Shown here: in pieces, positions 37,429 through 45,746 of the stretch
Numbering within the stretch: position 1 is the stretch's first letter
Layout of the letters: the number at the start of each line of letters is the position of its first letter
Assembly (NCBI GenBank): GCA_902774795.1
Contig: CACYKA010000022.1
Span: forward strand, 1 to 64,000
Direction of reading: 5' to 3'
From: an uncultured Prevotellaceae bacterium
GTDB lineage: Bacteria > Bacteroidota > Bacteroidia > Bacteroidales > Bacteroidaceae
Length of the DNA: 64,000 nt
Program-made: the position numbers and the translations under genes
Notes under the pieces: model-generated
The model's input: the letters and a program-made list of their open reading frames with translations, nothing else
Told to the model about the DNA's origin: nothing
Databases searched by the model: none

Positions 37429-39146
37429 TTCTTCTTTTTGTACTGGAAGAAGTAGTCGTTCTGCTTCTTTTTCTTCTCCATATTGTGCTCGGTGAATACG
37501 GGCTTGAGGGTGTAGGGATCGAGGCCGGTGTAGAACATCTCGGTGGCGGTGGTCATGGGCGTAGGGGTGAAGTCCTGAACCTGCTCAAGCCTGTAACCCA
37601 TCTGGCGCATGATGCCGGAGAGATGCTGCATGTCGCGCTCGGTACAGCCGGGATGGGAGGAGATGAAATAAGGTATGAGTTGCTGACGCAGGCCGCACTC
37701 GCGGTTTATCTTATCGAAAATGCCGCTGAACTGGCGGAAGAGCTCAAACGACGGCTTGCGCATGATGTTGAGCACATAGTCAGAAGTATGCTCCGGAGCC
37801 ACCTTCAGACGACCCGACACATGGTGTTCTATGAGCTCACGGGTATATTGACGTGCCACACGGTTGATGTTATCGTCCTTGCTATGATGAAGCAGGAGGT
37901 CGTACCTCACGCCGGAGCCGATGAATGACTTCTTTATCTCAGGCAGGGCATCGACGGCATGATAGATATCGAGCAGGGCGCTGTGGTCGGTATTCAGGTT
38001 GGGACATATCTGCGGATGTATGCACGAGGGACGCTTGCAGGCCTCGCACGCCTTGGGATTGTTGCCGTGCATGCCGTACATATTGGCTGACGGACCGCCA
38101 AGGTCGGAAAGGTAGCCCTTGAAGTCTTCGAGCTTTACGACCTCACGCACCTCACGCAGAATGCTTTCCTTCGAACGGCAGGCAATGAACTTACCCTGAT
38201 GGGCAGAGATGGTGCAGAAGGCACAGCCGCCGAAGCAACCGCGATGGAGCGTGACGGAGAATTTTATCATCTCATAGGCCGGAATGCGCTTACCTTTATA
38301 TTTTGGATGGGGCACACGCTGATAAGGCAGGTCGAAGGAAGCGTCAATCTCCGCCGTCGTCATGGGGGGATAAGGGGCATTGACAACAACATAGCGGCCC
38401 TCTGCCTGCTGAATGAGACGCGAGGCATGCACCTTGTTCGATTCTTCCTCGATGTGACGGAAATTCTCTGCCTGACAACGGCGGTCCTTCAGGCACTCCT
38501 CGTGAGAATGGAGCACGATGTCGCCCTCAACGAGAGGCACCTTGTCGGCAATATATACCGTCTGTGGAATGTTCTTCCACTCCTCACGCGATGTTTCGCA
38601 GAGGGCTATGGTAGCCTTCTCGCCCATGCCGTAGGTGATAAGGTCGGCACCGGAAGAAAGAAGTATGGATGGCATGAGTTTGTCCTGCCAGTAATCGTAA
38701 TGGGTAAGACGGCGCAGAGAAGCCTCAATGCCGCCAAGCACAACGGGAACATCGGGGAAGAGCTGCTTCAGAATCTTCGTATATACTATGGTGGGATATT
38801 CGGGTCGGCAGTCGTGACGACCATCAGGAGAATAGGCATCCTCAGAGCGCAGACGCTTGCGGGCGGTGTATTTGTTCACCATAGAGTCCATTGCCCCTGG
38901 CGAGATACCAAAGAACAGACGCGGACGACCAAGCTTCTTGAAGTCGCGAAAGTCGCCGTGCCAGTCGGGCTGCGGAACAATCGCAACACGATAGCCATGA
39001 GCCTCAAGTGTTCGGCCTATGACGGCAGCACCAAACGAAGGGTGGTCAACATAGGCATCGGCAGAGAAGAGTATGACATCGAGCTGGTCCCAGCCACGCA
39101 GGTCACACTCCTTCTTGGTTGTCGGCAGAAAGTCTGTCAGCATCAT
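37413..39146 (-). CDS. YgiQ family radical SAM protein
   Basis: 577 aa. The N-terminal region (FSADAYVDHPSFGAAVIGR, about 28-46) resembles a B12-binding-like domain. The radical SAM cluster is HRGCFGGCAFC (about 306-316, CxxxCxxC). ISAHQGK and LGGPSANMYGMHG are typical of YgiQ/UPF0313. A Lys-rich tail ends it. The reaction is not established for the family. The start overlaps the upstream gene stop by 4 bp (ATGA). Confidence 0.9.
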   Translation of the reverse strand: MMLTDFLPTTKKECDLRGWDQLDVILFSADAYVDHPSFGAAVIGRTLEAHGYRVAIVPQPDWHGDFRDFKKLGRPRLFFGISPGAMDSMVNKYTARKRLRSEDAYSPDGRHDCRPEYPTIVYTKILKQLFPDVPVVLGGIEASLRRLTHYDYWQDKLMPSILLSSGADLITYGMGEKATIALCETSREEWKNIPQTVYIADKVPLVEGDIVLHSHEECLKDRRCQAENFRHIEEESNKVHASRLIQQAEGRYVVVNAPYPPMTTAEIDASFDLPYQRVPHPKYKGKRIPAYEMIKFSVTLHRGCFGGCAFCTISAHQGKFIACRSKESILREVREVVKLEDFKGYLSDLGGPSANMYGMHGNNPKACEACKRPSCIHPQICPNLNTDHSALLDIYHAVDALPEIKKSFIGSGVRYDLLLHHSKDDNINRVARQYTRELIEHHVSGRLKVAPEHTSDYVLNIMRKPSFELFRQFSGIFDKINRECGLRQQLIPYFISSHPGCTERDMQHLSGIMRQMGYRLEQVQDFTPTPMTTATEMFYTGLDPYTLKPVFTEHNMEKKKKQNDYFFQYKKKKKGKK

Positions 39147-41698
39147 GGCGCAGTAAGAAAGGCAAGGATGCCACGCATTATGGTTGCCTGCATCATCTTG
39201 TCAGAGATACATTCAAAGGGGAATCCCATCACAAAGGTATGGACACCGACATTATTGGCAACGGCAGCCGTCTGACCGTCGGCATACTGCATGGCAACGA
39301 AGGCACTGTCCTCTGGGCGCAACACATCGCTCTGCGTAGTGGCATAGTGCTTGTCGTTAACAAGATTGGCAAGGTATATGGACTGCTGAAGGCCGTTGAC
39401 CATATAATTGCTGCTACGTATCGTACCGCCATAGGAAGAATGGAAGAGCGAATGCATAAACTGCGCCTCAGAATCAGCCAGCATGTCGGAAACCACATAG
39501 GAGCCGCTGCACAGGAGTGCTCCCCCACCCTGTGACACATACTTTGTCAGCTGCTTCTGGAAGCCCTGCGGGAATGTCTTGTATGTGCGGAGGGAATAGC
39601 CGTCGTTCTTCTCATTGCCCAGCAGCACATCCACTACGGAATAGCCCGAAAGGGAATAGTTACCCCACTCCACGGCATCGCGAGACGTGCTGACGATATT
39701 GTAGAAATTGGCAGAGGCGATGGCACGTGCATGCTCCACAGCATAGTTGAAGTCGTTGCCTGCTACAACCTTTCCAGACAGTCCTGCAGTAGCCCAGCAT
39801 GCCGTCGGACCGTAAGACAGACCTGGGTCGGTATCGATGGAAAAAACTTTGCGCCCGCTGGCATTCTCGGTAATGGCAGGAGATGCCAGACGCTGGAAGC
39901 CGTTTACGATAAGTACCGTCGGAGCTCCTGCACCATGCCACAGGCAAACGAGTTCCTCCGTCGGGAAGCTCTCACCACCGGCATTCACGGCAGTAATCTT
40001 AAAGCGATAGACAATGTCGGGATAAATGGGTATCTCCGTCCACGTCTTGCTAACATTAGTGCCATTGTCATAGCCCAGGCTGCCCATAGCCATATAGACA
40101 TTGTATGACGTTGGATTTGCCGAAGACTCAAGGTCATCCTTCTTTGCCACCCATGAGAGGGTTGCCACTCCTGAATTTTCTCCCTCAGAACCAGGCTTCA
40201 TAGTGATATTGAAGCCTACAGGGGCCAAAGGCTGTACGACAGCTTTCTGTCCGTGAGCATCAGCCTCGAAGCGGAGGATGGTCTTATATATGGAGCGTGC
40301 CAGATTGAACTTGAAATCAGGATCGTGCCCGTAACGCATATCGGCGAAGCTCTCGTGGGACAGCGTCTCAAAAATAGCCGATGGAACTCCCGGCAGACGT
40401 GTCTCGGAATAGTTGCGGTCATAGAGGTCGCGCCACTTCCAAAGACCATAAATCTTTTGCAGGTCGCGTTTGGAATTATCGAGCAGACTCTGCGCCAGGT
40501 CACGCGAATGCACTCTCGACACGCCGGCGCTCAGTTTGCCGTCGTTGAAGTTGGTGGTGCATATTGCTAACGATCCATAGATAGAGCCGTCGGTATTGTA
40601 TCCGGCATCGGAGTGGACAGCAAGGGCCAAATCGACAGGAACGCCAAGACCTTCCTTGTCGGGGACATAAGAAGAGCCGCCCGCTATCCAGTTGGTCATA
40701 AGGGAACGCACATTGATGTCATCCTTATAGTCATCATCCCCCTTATAGCCGCCATAGACGCTGTAAGGTGCACCTGCCCACTGGGCATAGTAACGTGCTC
40801 CCTCGAGGGAACGCATAAGACCACTCGTAGAGCCTCCACGGGAGATATTACCCATACCGCCACCGAAACGCACGGCACGCGAAGTGATGACACCCTTGAC
40901 ATTGGACTGAGTGGAGACGACAATCTTGTTATAGTCGGAAGTGCCCCGTCCGAAGAAGAATGTTCCGAGATAAACCCATGTACCGCCGCCCATGCGCTGA
41001 TTCACGCGAAAATCGGTACGCATGCCCTCATGATAGACACTATAGAGAGCATCCGAGACGCTCTTCTCCTCTGTGACATAAGAGACATAGACGGCATAGT
41101 TGCCGGATTCGGGAATGTCTGGTCGGTAAGTAATGAATTCGTTATCGTTCTTGGAAGAGTGTGTCTTTCGGACACTACCCTCGCTGAACGGATTGTAGCC
41201 GTCGTAGATAACCTGAGTAGGAGCATACGAGCCCTTATCATTATCGACAATAACCTCGTTGGGCTGCCAGTCACGCTCACGCGGCGTAAACACCACAGCA
41301 CCGGCATTCTCCAACATCGGAATGAGATAAGGCACAACTATTGTCTGCGTAAAAAGGTCTTCGGTAGTGGAATAAAGCAAAGGTCTCTGCCACTTCCAGA
41401 AGCCTTTCTTGTTATCATAATAGTTTCCGTGACTCTGCCAGACAGCGAGATGCTTGCCCGACAAAGCGGCAGAAGGCTGCTCAGGACGAGATACATTCTG
41501 CACCCACGGAGAACCTGTATAAGTATGCTTACCCCACCATCCATGGGAATATTTCTCCTTCTTATGCTTTTGGTCAATACTATGGTCACGTATCTCTGGA
41601 AGCGGAAGAGTGCCCTTCTCCTTAACGGCATGCTTACCACATGAAGCGAAGAACAGGAAAACGAAAAAACACAGATAAAAGACTATACGTTGACGCAT
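39143..41698 (-). CDS. Lipoprotein with amidase-3-like catalytic region and Golvesin/FN3 domains ('xanthan lyase'-type annotation)
   Basis: 851 aa with a lipobox FFASC (Cys20). N-terminal VWQSHGNYYD, the segment around LAVHSDAGYN, and ETLSHESFADM together look like an Amidase_3 (zinc N-acetylmuramoyl-L-alanine amidase) core. It is interrupted by a Golvesin_C-like beta domain (GNYAVYVSYV ... GTWVYLGTFFF, about 195-270). An FN3-like region (about 495-590) and a C-terminal alpha/beta domain follow. Similar Bacteroidales proteins are often labelled xanthan lyase; peptidoglycan or envelope remodelling fits the motifs better. Inference only. Confidence 0.72.
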   Translation of the reverse strand: MRQRIVFYLCFFVFLFFASCGKHAVKEKGTLPLPEIRDHSIDQKHKKEKYSHGWWGKHTYTGSPWVQNVSRPEQPSAALSGKHLAVWQSHGNYYDNKKGFWKWQRPLLYSTTEDLFTQTIVVPYLIPMLENAGAVVFTPRERDWQPNEVIVDNDKGSYAPTQVIYDGYNPFSEGSVRKTHSSKNDNEFITYRPDIPESGNYAVYVSYVTEEKSVSDALYSVYHEGMRTDFRVNQRMGGGTWVYLGTFFFGRGTSDYNKIVVSTQSNVKGVITSRAVRFGGGMGNISRGGSTSGLMRSLEGARYYAQWAGAPYSVYGGYKGDDDYKDDINVRSLMTNWIAGGSSYVPDKEGLGVPVDLALAVHSDAGYNTDGSIYGSLAICTTNFNDGKLSAGVSRVHSRDLAQSLLDNSKRDLQKIYGLWKWRDLYDRNYSETRLPGVPSAIFETLSHESFADMRYGHDPDFKFNLARSIYKTILRFEADAHGQKAVVQPLAPVGFNITMKPGSEGENSGVATLSWVAKKDDLESSANPTSYNVYMAMGSLGYDNGTNVSKTWTEIPIYPDIVYRFKITAVNAGGESFPTEELVCLWHGAGAPTVLIVNGFQRLASPAITENASGRKVFSIDTDPGLSYGPTACWATAGLSGKVVAGNDFNYAVEHARAIASANFYNIVSTSRDAVEWGNYSLSGYSVVDVLLGNEKNDGYSLRTYKTFPQGFQKQLTKYVSQGGGALLCSGSYVVSDMLADSEAQFMHSLFHSSYGGTIRSSNYMVNGLQQSIYLANLVNDKHYATTQSDVLRPEDSAFVAMQYADGQTAAVANNVGVHTFVMGFPFECISDKMMQATIMRGILAFLTAP

Positions 41699-41703
41699 AT
41701 ATT

Positions 41704-42249
41704 TTATATGGTAAATTTCTCAGGGTGTAGTCCCTTGAAGTTTTTGTAATACTGTTTTATCTCTGCAATCTCCTGCTCTACATCTCCTGAAGGAATCATT
41801 GTCTTGGTACACTGGATGAGTTTCTTCTCATAGTCCACGCCATAAAGAAGAATCGGAATACCTGCCTTCAGGGCAATAAAATAAAAGCCCTTCTTCCAGT
41901 CGGGATTCAGGCTGCGGGTTCCTTCGGGCGTAACACAAAGACGGAATTCTGACGACTTGACAGCGATATCGGCAAGGGTATCAGTCATAGAGACGTGCTT
42001 CTGACGATAGACTGGAATTCCACCAGTATGCCTGAAGATATAACCCAGCGGCCAGAAGAACCATTCTTTCTTCATAAGATACTGAATCTTAATTCCTTCT
42101 GCCAAAGAGAAAAGCTGTCCCAAGATAAAATCCCAGTTACTCGTGTGAGGTGCCAGGCACACAATACACTTCTGGGGAAAAGCAACGGTAATATCCCTGC
42201 TCCACCCCAACTTGTTGTATAACAACCAACGACAGAAGCCCTTAAGCAT
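41704..42249 (-). CDS. 1-acyl-glycerol-3-phosphate acyltransferase-like protein (PlsC family)
   Basis: 181 aa. Acyltransferase motifs are APHTSNWDF (HxxxxD variant, about 34-42) and TPEGTRS (about 111-117). It could acylate lysophosphatidate or another lipid; short soluble members like this are widespread in Bacteroidetes and not well defined. It overlaps the preceding small ORF by 8 bp and precedes the lipoprotein gene by 5 bp. Confidence 0.85.
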   Translation of the reverse strand: MLKGFCRWLLYNKLGWSRDITVAFPQKCIVCLAPHTSNWDFILGQLFSLAEGIKIQYLMKKEWFFWPLGYIFRHTGGIPVYRQKHVSMTDTLADIAVKSSEFRLCVTPEGTRSLNPDWKKGFYFIALKAGIPILLYGVDYEKKLIQCTKTMIPSGDVEQEIAEIKQYYKNFKGLHPEKFTI

Positions 42250-42514
42250 GCAGATTCTTCATATAATCGACCACCTCGTTGACACTGTTGTTGAAGTCAG
42301 AAATCAACTTTTTGAAATACTTCTTACCCGACATACCTGGCTCAGGATGAGAAATCCTCATGATGTAGTCAGAATGCATACGCATAATAGTACGGAGCAG
42401 AGTATCTGCATTTTGCTTGTCGCAATTGTAATAAACTGATATAGCGACACCTTCTGAAAAGAGTTCGCCACAGATAGCGTTTATACTACGCTTTAATGAA
42501 CGTTTGTTTGCCAT
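42242..42514 (-). CDS. Small conserved hypothetical protein
   Basis: 90 aa, mostly helical, basic N-terminus (MANKRSLKRSINAICGELF), no signal peptide or membrane segment. I do not recognise a named domain; similar short helical proteins occur in Bacteroidales. First gene of the run leading to plsC-like, amidase-like and ygiQ. A TATTTTTG box lies at 42540-42547, 26 bp upstream. Confidence 0.75.
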   Translation of the reverse strand: MANKRSLKRSINAICGELFSEGVAISVYYNCDKQNADTLLRTIMRMHSDYIMRISHPEPGMSGKKYFKKLISDFNNSVNEVVDYMKNLHA

Positions 42515-42539
42515 ATCTGTATTAAAATTATTTCAATGC

Positions 42540-42547
42540 AAAAATAA
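42540..42547 (-). promoter_or_regulatory. -7 box (TATTTTTG) for the small ORF run
   Basis: Minus-strand TATTTTTG, divergent from the proS promoter. Confidence 0.5.
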
Positions 42548-42652
42548 TAAAAATTGAACACATTACATCGATACAGAAACATAGTTTGTATTTTTTAACA
42601 CTTTTTTTACTCAAAAGCACAGGTATGTGCATATGCTGTCACTTTTTTTTAC

Positions 42653-42660
42653 TACCTTTG
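42653..42660 (+). promoter_or_regulatory. -7 box (TACCTTTG) for proS
   Basis: TACCTTTG 25 bp upstream of the proS ATG. It rules out the longer upstream in-frame start at 42586. Confidence 0.65.
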
Positions 42661-42684
42661 CGCTCGCAAATTTTGAAAAGCATA

Positions 42685-44160
42685 ATGGCAGAACTAAAAG
42701 ATTTAACAAAAAGGGCTGAAAACTACAGCCAGTGGTATAACGATTTGATAGTGAAGGCGGACCTTGCCGAGCAGAGTGCAGTCCGTGGTTGCATGGTGAT
42801 TAAACCGTATGGTTACGCTATATGGGAGAAGATGCAGGCTCAGCTTGACAAGATGTTCAAGGAAACAGGAGCCGTAAATGCTTACTTCCCCTTGCTGATA
42901 CCGAAATCATTCCTGTCACGCGAGGCAGAACATGTAGAAGGCTTTGCCAAGGAATGTGCTGTTGTTACTCACTATCGTCTGAAGACAAACGAGACTCACG
43001 ACGGCGTTGTCGTTGACCCGACAGCAAAGCTGGAAGAGGAACTCATAATACGTCCGACATCAGAGACCATAATCTGGAACACATACAAAAACTGGATACA
43101 TTCATGGCGCGATCTGCCGCTGATGTGCAACCAGTGGTGTAACGTGATGCGCTGGGAGATGCGTACCCGTCCATTCTTACGCACATCGGAATTCCTGTGG
43201 CAAGAGGGACATACCGCCCATGCTACAAGGGAAGAGGCTGAACAGGAGGCTCAGAAGATGCTGAAGGTATATGCCGAATTTGCAGAGAAATGGATGGCAG
43301 TACCTGTAATGCAGGGCGTAAAGAGCGAGACAGAACGTTTCGCTGGAGCCTTGGACACATATACCATTGAGGCTATGATGCAGGATGGCAAGGCCCTACA
43401 GAGCGGAACATCACACTTCCTGGGACAGAACTTCGCAAAGGCATTCGGAGTACAGTATCTGACAAAGGAGAACAAGCAGGAATATGTATGGGCTACATCA
43501 TGGGGCGTATCTACCAGACTTATCGGAGCGCTGATAATGACTCACTCTGATGACAACGGCCTGGTGCTTCCTCCACGCCTTGCACCGCTGCAGGTAGTAA
43601 TTATACCTATCGGCAAGGGAGAACAGCAGGAGCAGATAGCATCTCTGTTTGAGCCTGTTATTAAGAAACTCAACGAAAAGGGCATCAGCGTTAAATATGA
43701 CGATGCTGACAACAAGCGTCCTGGATTCAAGTTTGCCGACTACGAACTGAAAGGCGTACCTGTAAGAATCGTTATGGGAGGTCGCGACCTGGAGGCTAAG
43801 ACTGTCGAGATAATGCGTCGTGACACCTTGGAGAAAGAAACTGTACCGTTTGAAGGACTGGCAGAGCGCATAGAGACCCTTCTGGAGGATATTCAGGAGA
43901 ATATTTTCAACAAGGCCAAGAACTTCCGCGATGCACACATCTACGAATGTGACAACTACGAGGAGTTTAAGGAAAGAGTCAAGGACGGCGGCTTCTTCCT
44001 TTGCCACTGGGACGGCACAGCAGAGACCGAGGCTCAGATCAAGGAAGAGACACAGGCTACCATCCGTTGCGTGCCTTTCGCCTATGAGCAGACTCCGGGT
44101 ACCGATATGGTTTCAGGAAAGCCGGCAAAATACAGAGTCTTAATTGCAAGAAGCTACTAA
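42685..44160 (+). CDS. proS: Prolyl-tRNA synthetase (archaeal/eukaryote-like type)
   Basis: 491 aa from the ATG at 42685 ([18 protein letters not shown]). Class II motifs: [16 protein letters not shown] (motif 2 region), [24 protein letters not shown] and [13 protein letters not shown]. The short form lacks the bacterial editing insertion. It charges tRNA-Pro. An AATTGAC heptamer array follows the stop. Confidence 0.96.
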   Translation: MAELKDLTKRAENYSQWYNDLIVKADLAEQSAVRGCMVIKPYGYAIWEKMQAQLDKMFKETGAVNAYFPLLIPKSFLSREAEHVEGFAKECAVVTHYRLKTNETHDGVVVDPTAKLEEELIIRPTSETIIWNTYKNWIHSWRDLPLMCNQWCNVMRWEMRTRPFLRTSEFLWQEGHTAHATREEAEQEAQKMLKVYAEFAEKWMAVPVMQGVKSETERFAGALDTYTIEAMMQDGKALQSGTSHFLGQNFAKAFGVQYLTKENKQEYVWATSWGVSTRLIGALIMTHSDDNGLVLPPRLAPLQVVIIPIGKGEQQEQIASLFEPVIKKLNEKGISVKYDDADNKRPGFKFADYELKGVPVRIVMGGRDLEAKTVEIMRRDTLEKETVPFEGLAERIETLLEDIQENIFNKAKNFRDAHIYECDNYEEFKERVKDGGFFLCHWDGTAETEAQIKEETQATIRCVPFAYEQTPGTDMVSGKPAKYRVLIARSY

Positions 44161-44163
44161 TTT

Positions 44164-44207
44164 GATAATTAACAATTGACAATTGATAATTGACAGTTGA
44201 CAATTAG
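44164..44207. repeat. Heptamer array, AATTGAC family
   Basis: aattaac, aattgac, aattgat, aattgac, agttgac, aattag, just after the proS stop. Confidence 0.9.
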
Positions 44208-44226
44208 AAAGAAAAATTGCCTTTTA

Positions 44227-44258
44227 TTTGGAGGATTGAATATTTTTTTGTACCTTTG
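44227..44258 (+). promoter_or_regulatory. Promoter of rpsF-rpsR-rplI
   Basis: TTTG (44227-44230), 20 bp, TACCTTTG (44251-44258): full Bacteroidetes consensus. Confidence 0.78.
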
Positions 44259-44260
44259 CA

Positions 44261-44291
44261 CCCGCTTTGTGCAAAATAAGCACATTGCGGG
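44261..44291 (+). promoter_or_regulatory. Symmetric dyad at the start of the rpsF transcript
   Basis: CCCGC-TT-TGTGC, loop AAAATAA, GCACA-TT-GCGGG. The expected transcription start falls near its left arm, so it could be an operator or a leader hairpin for S6:S18 autoregulation. Known S6:S18 leaders share a CCG motif; I cannot confirm a match. Confidence 0.45.
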
Positions 44292-44327
44292 TATATAATT
44301 TTATAAACAAATCTTTAAGAACTAATG

Positions 44328-44672
44328 ATGAATCATTACGAAACCGTTTTCATTCTGACTCCCGTTTTGTCTGATGACCAGACAAAGGAAACGGTCGCTA
44401 AGTTCAAGAAAGTACTCTCTGACAATGGTGCTGAGATGCTGAACGAAGAGGCCTGGGGACTGAAGAAGATGGCTTATGCTATTCAGAAGAAATCAACAGG
44501 ATTCTATTTCCTCTTTGAGTTCAAGGCAGAGCCATCAGTAGTTGACAAACTCGAGACAACATTCCGTCGCGAGGAGAAAGTAATCCGTTTTATGACCGTC
44601 AAACTTGACAAGTATGCTGCTGCTTATGCAGAGAAGCGTCGCGCCAAGTATGCAAAAACAGAGGAGGCTTAA
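44328..44672 (+). CDS. rpsF: 30S ribosomal protein S6
   Basis: 114 aa. The ATG at 44328 ([16 protein letters not shown]) matches the family start; an ATG directly before it at 44325 is also possible. [18 protein letters not shown] near the C-terminus is typical. First of three ribosomal genes. Confidence 0.96.
   Translation: MNHYETVFILTPVLSDDQTKETVAKFKKVLSDNGAEMLNEEAWGLKKMAYAIQKKSTGFYFLFEFKAEPSVVDKLETTFRREEKVIRFMTVKLDKYAAAYAEKRRAKYAKTEEA
44662..44667 (+). promoter_or_regulatory. Shine-Dalgarno AGGAGG for rpsR
   Basis: AGGAGG in the last S6 codons, 7 bp before the rpsR ATG. Strong SD sites are uncommon in this phylum. Confidence 0.65.
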
Positions 44673-44674
44673 TC

Positions 44675-44944
44675 ATGGCAGAGAACAATTCAGAAATCCG
44701 TTATCTTAACGCTCCAACAATTGACACGCGCAAGAAGAAATACTGCCGTTTCAAGAAGAGCGGAATCAAGTACATCGACTATAAGGACCCAGAGTTCCTG
44801 AAGAAATTCTTGAACGAGCAGGGAAAGCTCCTTCCACGTCGTATTACCGGCACATCTTTGAAGTATCAGCGTCGTGTAGCACAGGCTGTAAAGCGTGCTC
44901 GCCAGATTGCATTGCTTCCTTATGTAACCGACATGATGAAATAA
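44675..44944 (+). CDS. rpsR: 30S ribosomal protein S18
   Basis: 89 aa. [32 protein letters not shown] and [12 protein letters not shown] are canonical. It binds S6 on the small subunit platform. Stop to rplI is 21 bp. Confidence 0.97.
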   Translation: MAENNSEIRYLNAPTIDTRKKKYCRFKKSGIKYIDYKDPEFLKKFLNEQGKLLPRRITGTSLKYQRRVAQAVKRARQIALLPYVTDMMK

Positions 44945-44951
44945 TTTAATT

Positions 44952-44957
44952 AGGAGG
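44952..44957 (+). promoter_or_regulatory. Shine-Dalgarno AGGAGG for rplI
   Basis: AGGAGG 8 bp before the rplI ATG. Confidence 0.7.
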
Positions 44958-44965
44958 ATTACACA

Positions 44966-45529
44966 ATGGAAATTATACTGAAAGAAGATATCATCGGTCT
45001 TGGTTTCAAGAACGACATCGTAAACGTTAAGTCTGGTTACGGACGTAACTACCTCATCCCAACAGGCAAGGCTGTTATCGCATCACCATCAGCTAAGAAG
45101 GTGCTGGCAGAGAACCTGAAGCAGCAGGCTCACAAGCTTGCCAAGATTCTTGAGAACGCAGAGAAGGAAGCAGCTGCTCTGAACGGCGTATCACTCGAGA
45201 TCAAGGCTAAGGTTAGTGCAACAGGCGTTCTGTACGGTTCTGTTAACACAAGCACTATCGTTGAGGAACTCGCTAAGAAGGGTATCACCGTTGACAGAAA
45301 GAAGGTCGTTATGAAAGACATCAAGACTGTTGGTGAATACGCTGCTACCGTTATCTTCCACAAGGAAGTAAGCGTAGAGATTCCTGTAACTGTACTTGCT
45401 GAAGGTGGTGAATTCGAAGAGAAGAAGGCTGAAGCACCAAAGGCAGAAGTTAAGGCAGAGGTAGAAGCTGAGCCTGTAGTTGAAGCTCCTGAAGTGGAGG
45501 AAGAGGCACAGGAAGAGGCTGCTGAATAA
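44966..45529 (+). CDS. rplI: 50S ribosomal protein L9 with acidic C-terminal extension
   Basis: 187 aa. The L9 N-domain (EIILKEDIIGLGFKNDIVNVK, GYGRNYLIPTGKA) and C-domain (GSVNTSTIVEEL, VTVLAEGG) end near residue 148. About 39 more residues of Glu/Ala/Pro/Val repeats follow (APKAEVKAEVEAE ... EEAAE), absent from most L9 proteins. A terminator follows at 45553-45590. Confidence 0.96.
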   Translation: MEIILKEDIIGLGFKNDIVNVKSGYGRNYLIPTGKAVIASPSAKKVLAENLKQQAHKLAKILENAEKEAAALNGVSLEIKAKVSATGVLYGSVNTSTIVEELAKKGITVDRKKVVMKDIKTVGEYAATVIFHKEVSVEIPVTVLAEGGEFEEKKAEAPKAEVKAEVEAEPVVEAPEVEEEAQEEAAE

Positions 45530-45552
45530 GAAAAATATTTATTACATAAATA

Positions 45553-45590
45553 AATCGCATTAAGGCTATAAACCTTAGTGCGATTTTTTG
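45553..45590 (+). terminator. Terminator of the rpsF operon
   Basis: AATCGCATTAAGG / CCTTAGTGCGATT with loop CTATAAA and a T run. Confidence 0.92.
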
Positions 45591-45683
45591 TTTTCGCAAG
45601 CTACTGAATTGATATATATTATTTTATCATCATCTTTCCTTTAAAAAATTAATAAGGTGTGAAATCTTTTTATATTTTTTTTG

Positions 45684-45691
45684 TACCTTTG
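45684..45691 (+). promoter_or_regulatory. -7 box (TACCTTTG) for the glycogen operon
   Basis: TACCTTTG 55 bp before the glycogen synthase ATG; -33 unclear. Confidence 0.6.
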
Positions 45692-45746
45692 CAGTCGTTT
45701 TAAAGAAGGATATTACAAAATTTTGAAAATTTGAGTATTGTATTTT

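Noticed and set aside
38199..39275. Plus-strand open frame of 358 codons
   Set aside because: Antisense to ygiQ, with no recognisable motifs; ygiQ has complete radical SAM signatures.
40613..41644. Plus-strand open frame of 343 codons
   Set aside because: Antisense shadow of the lipoprotein gene, no start context or domain.
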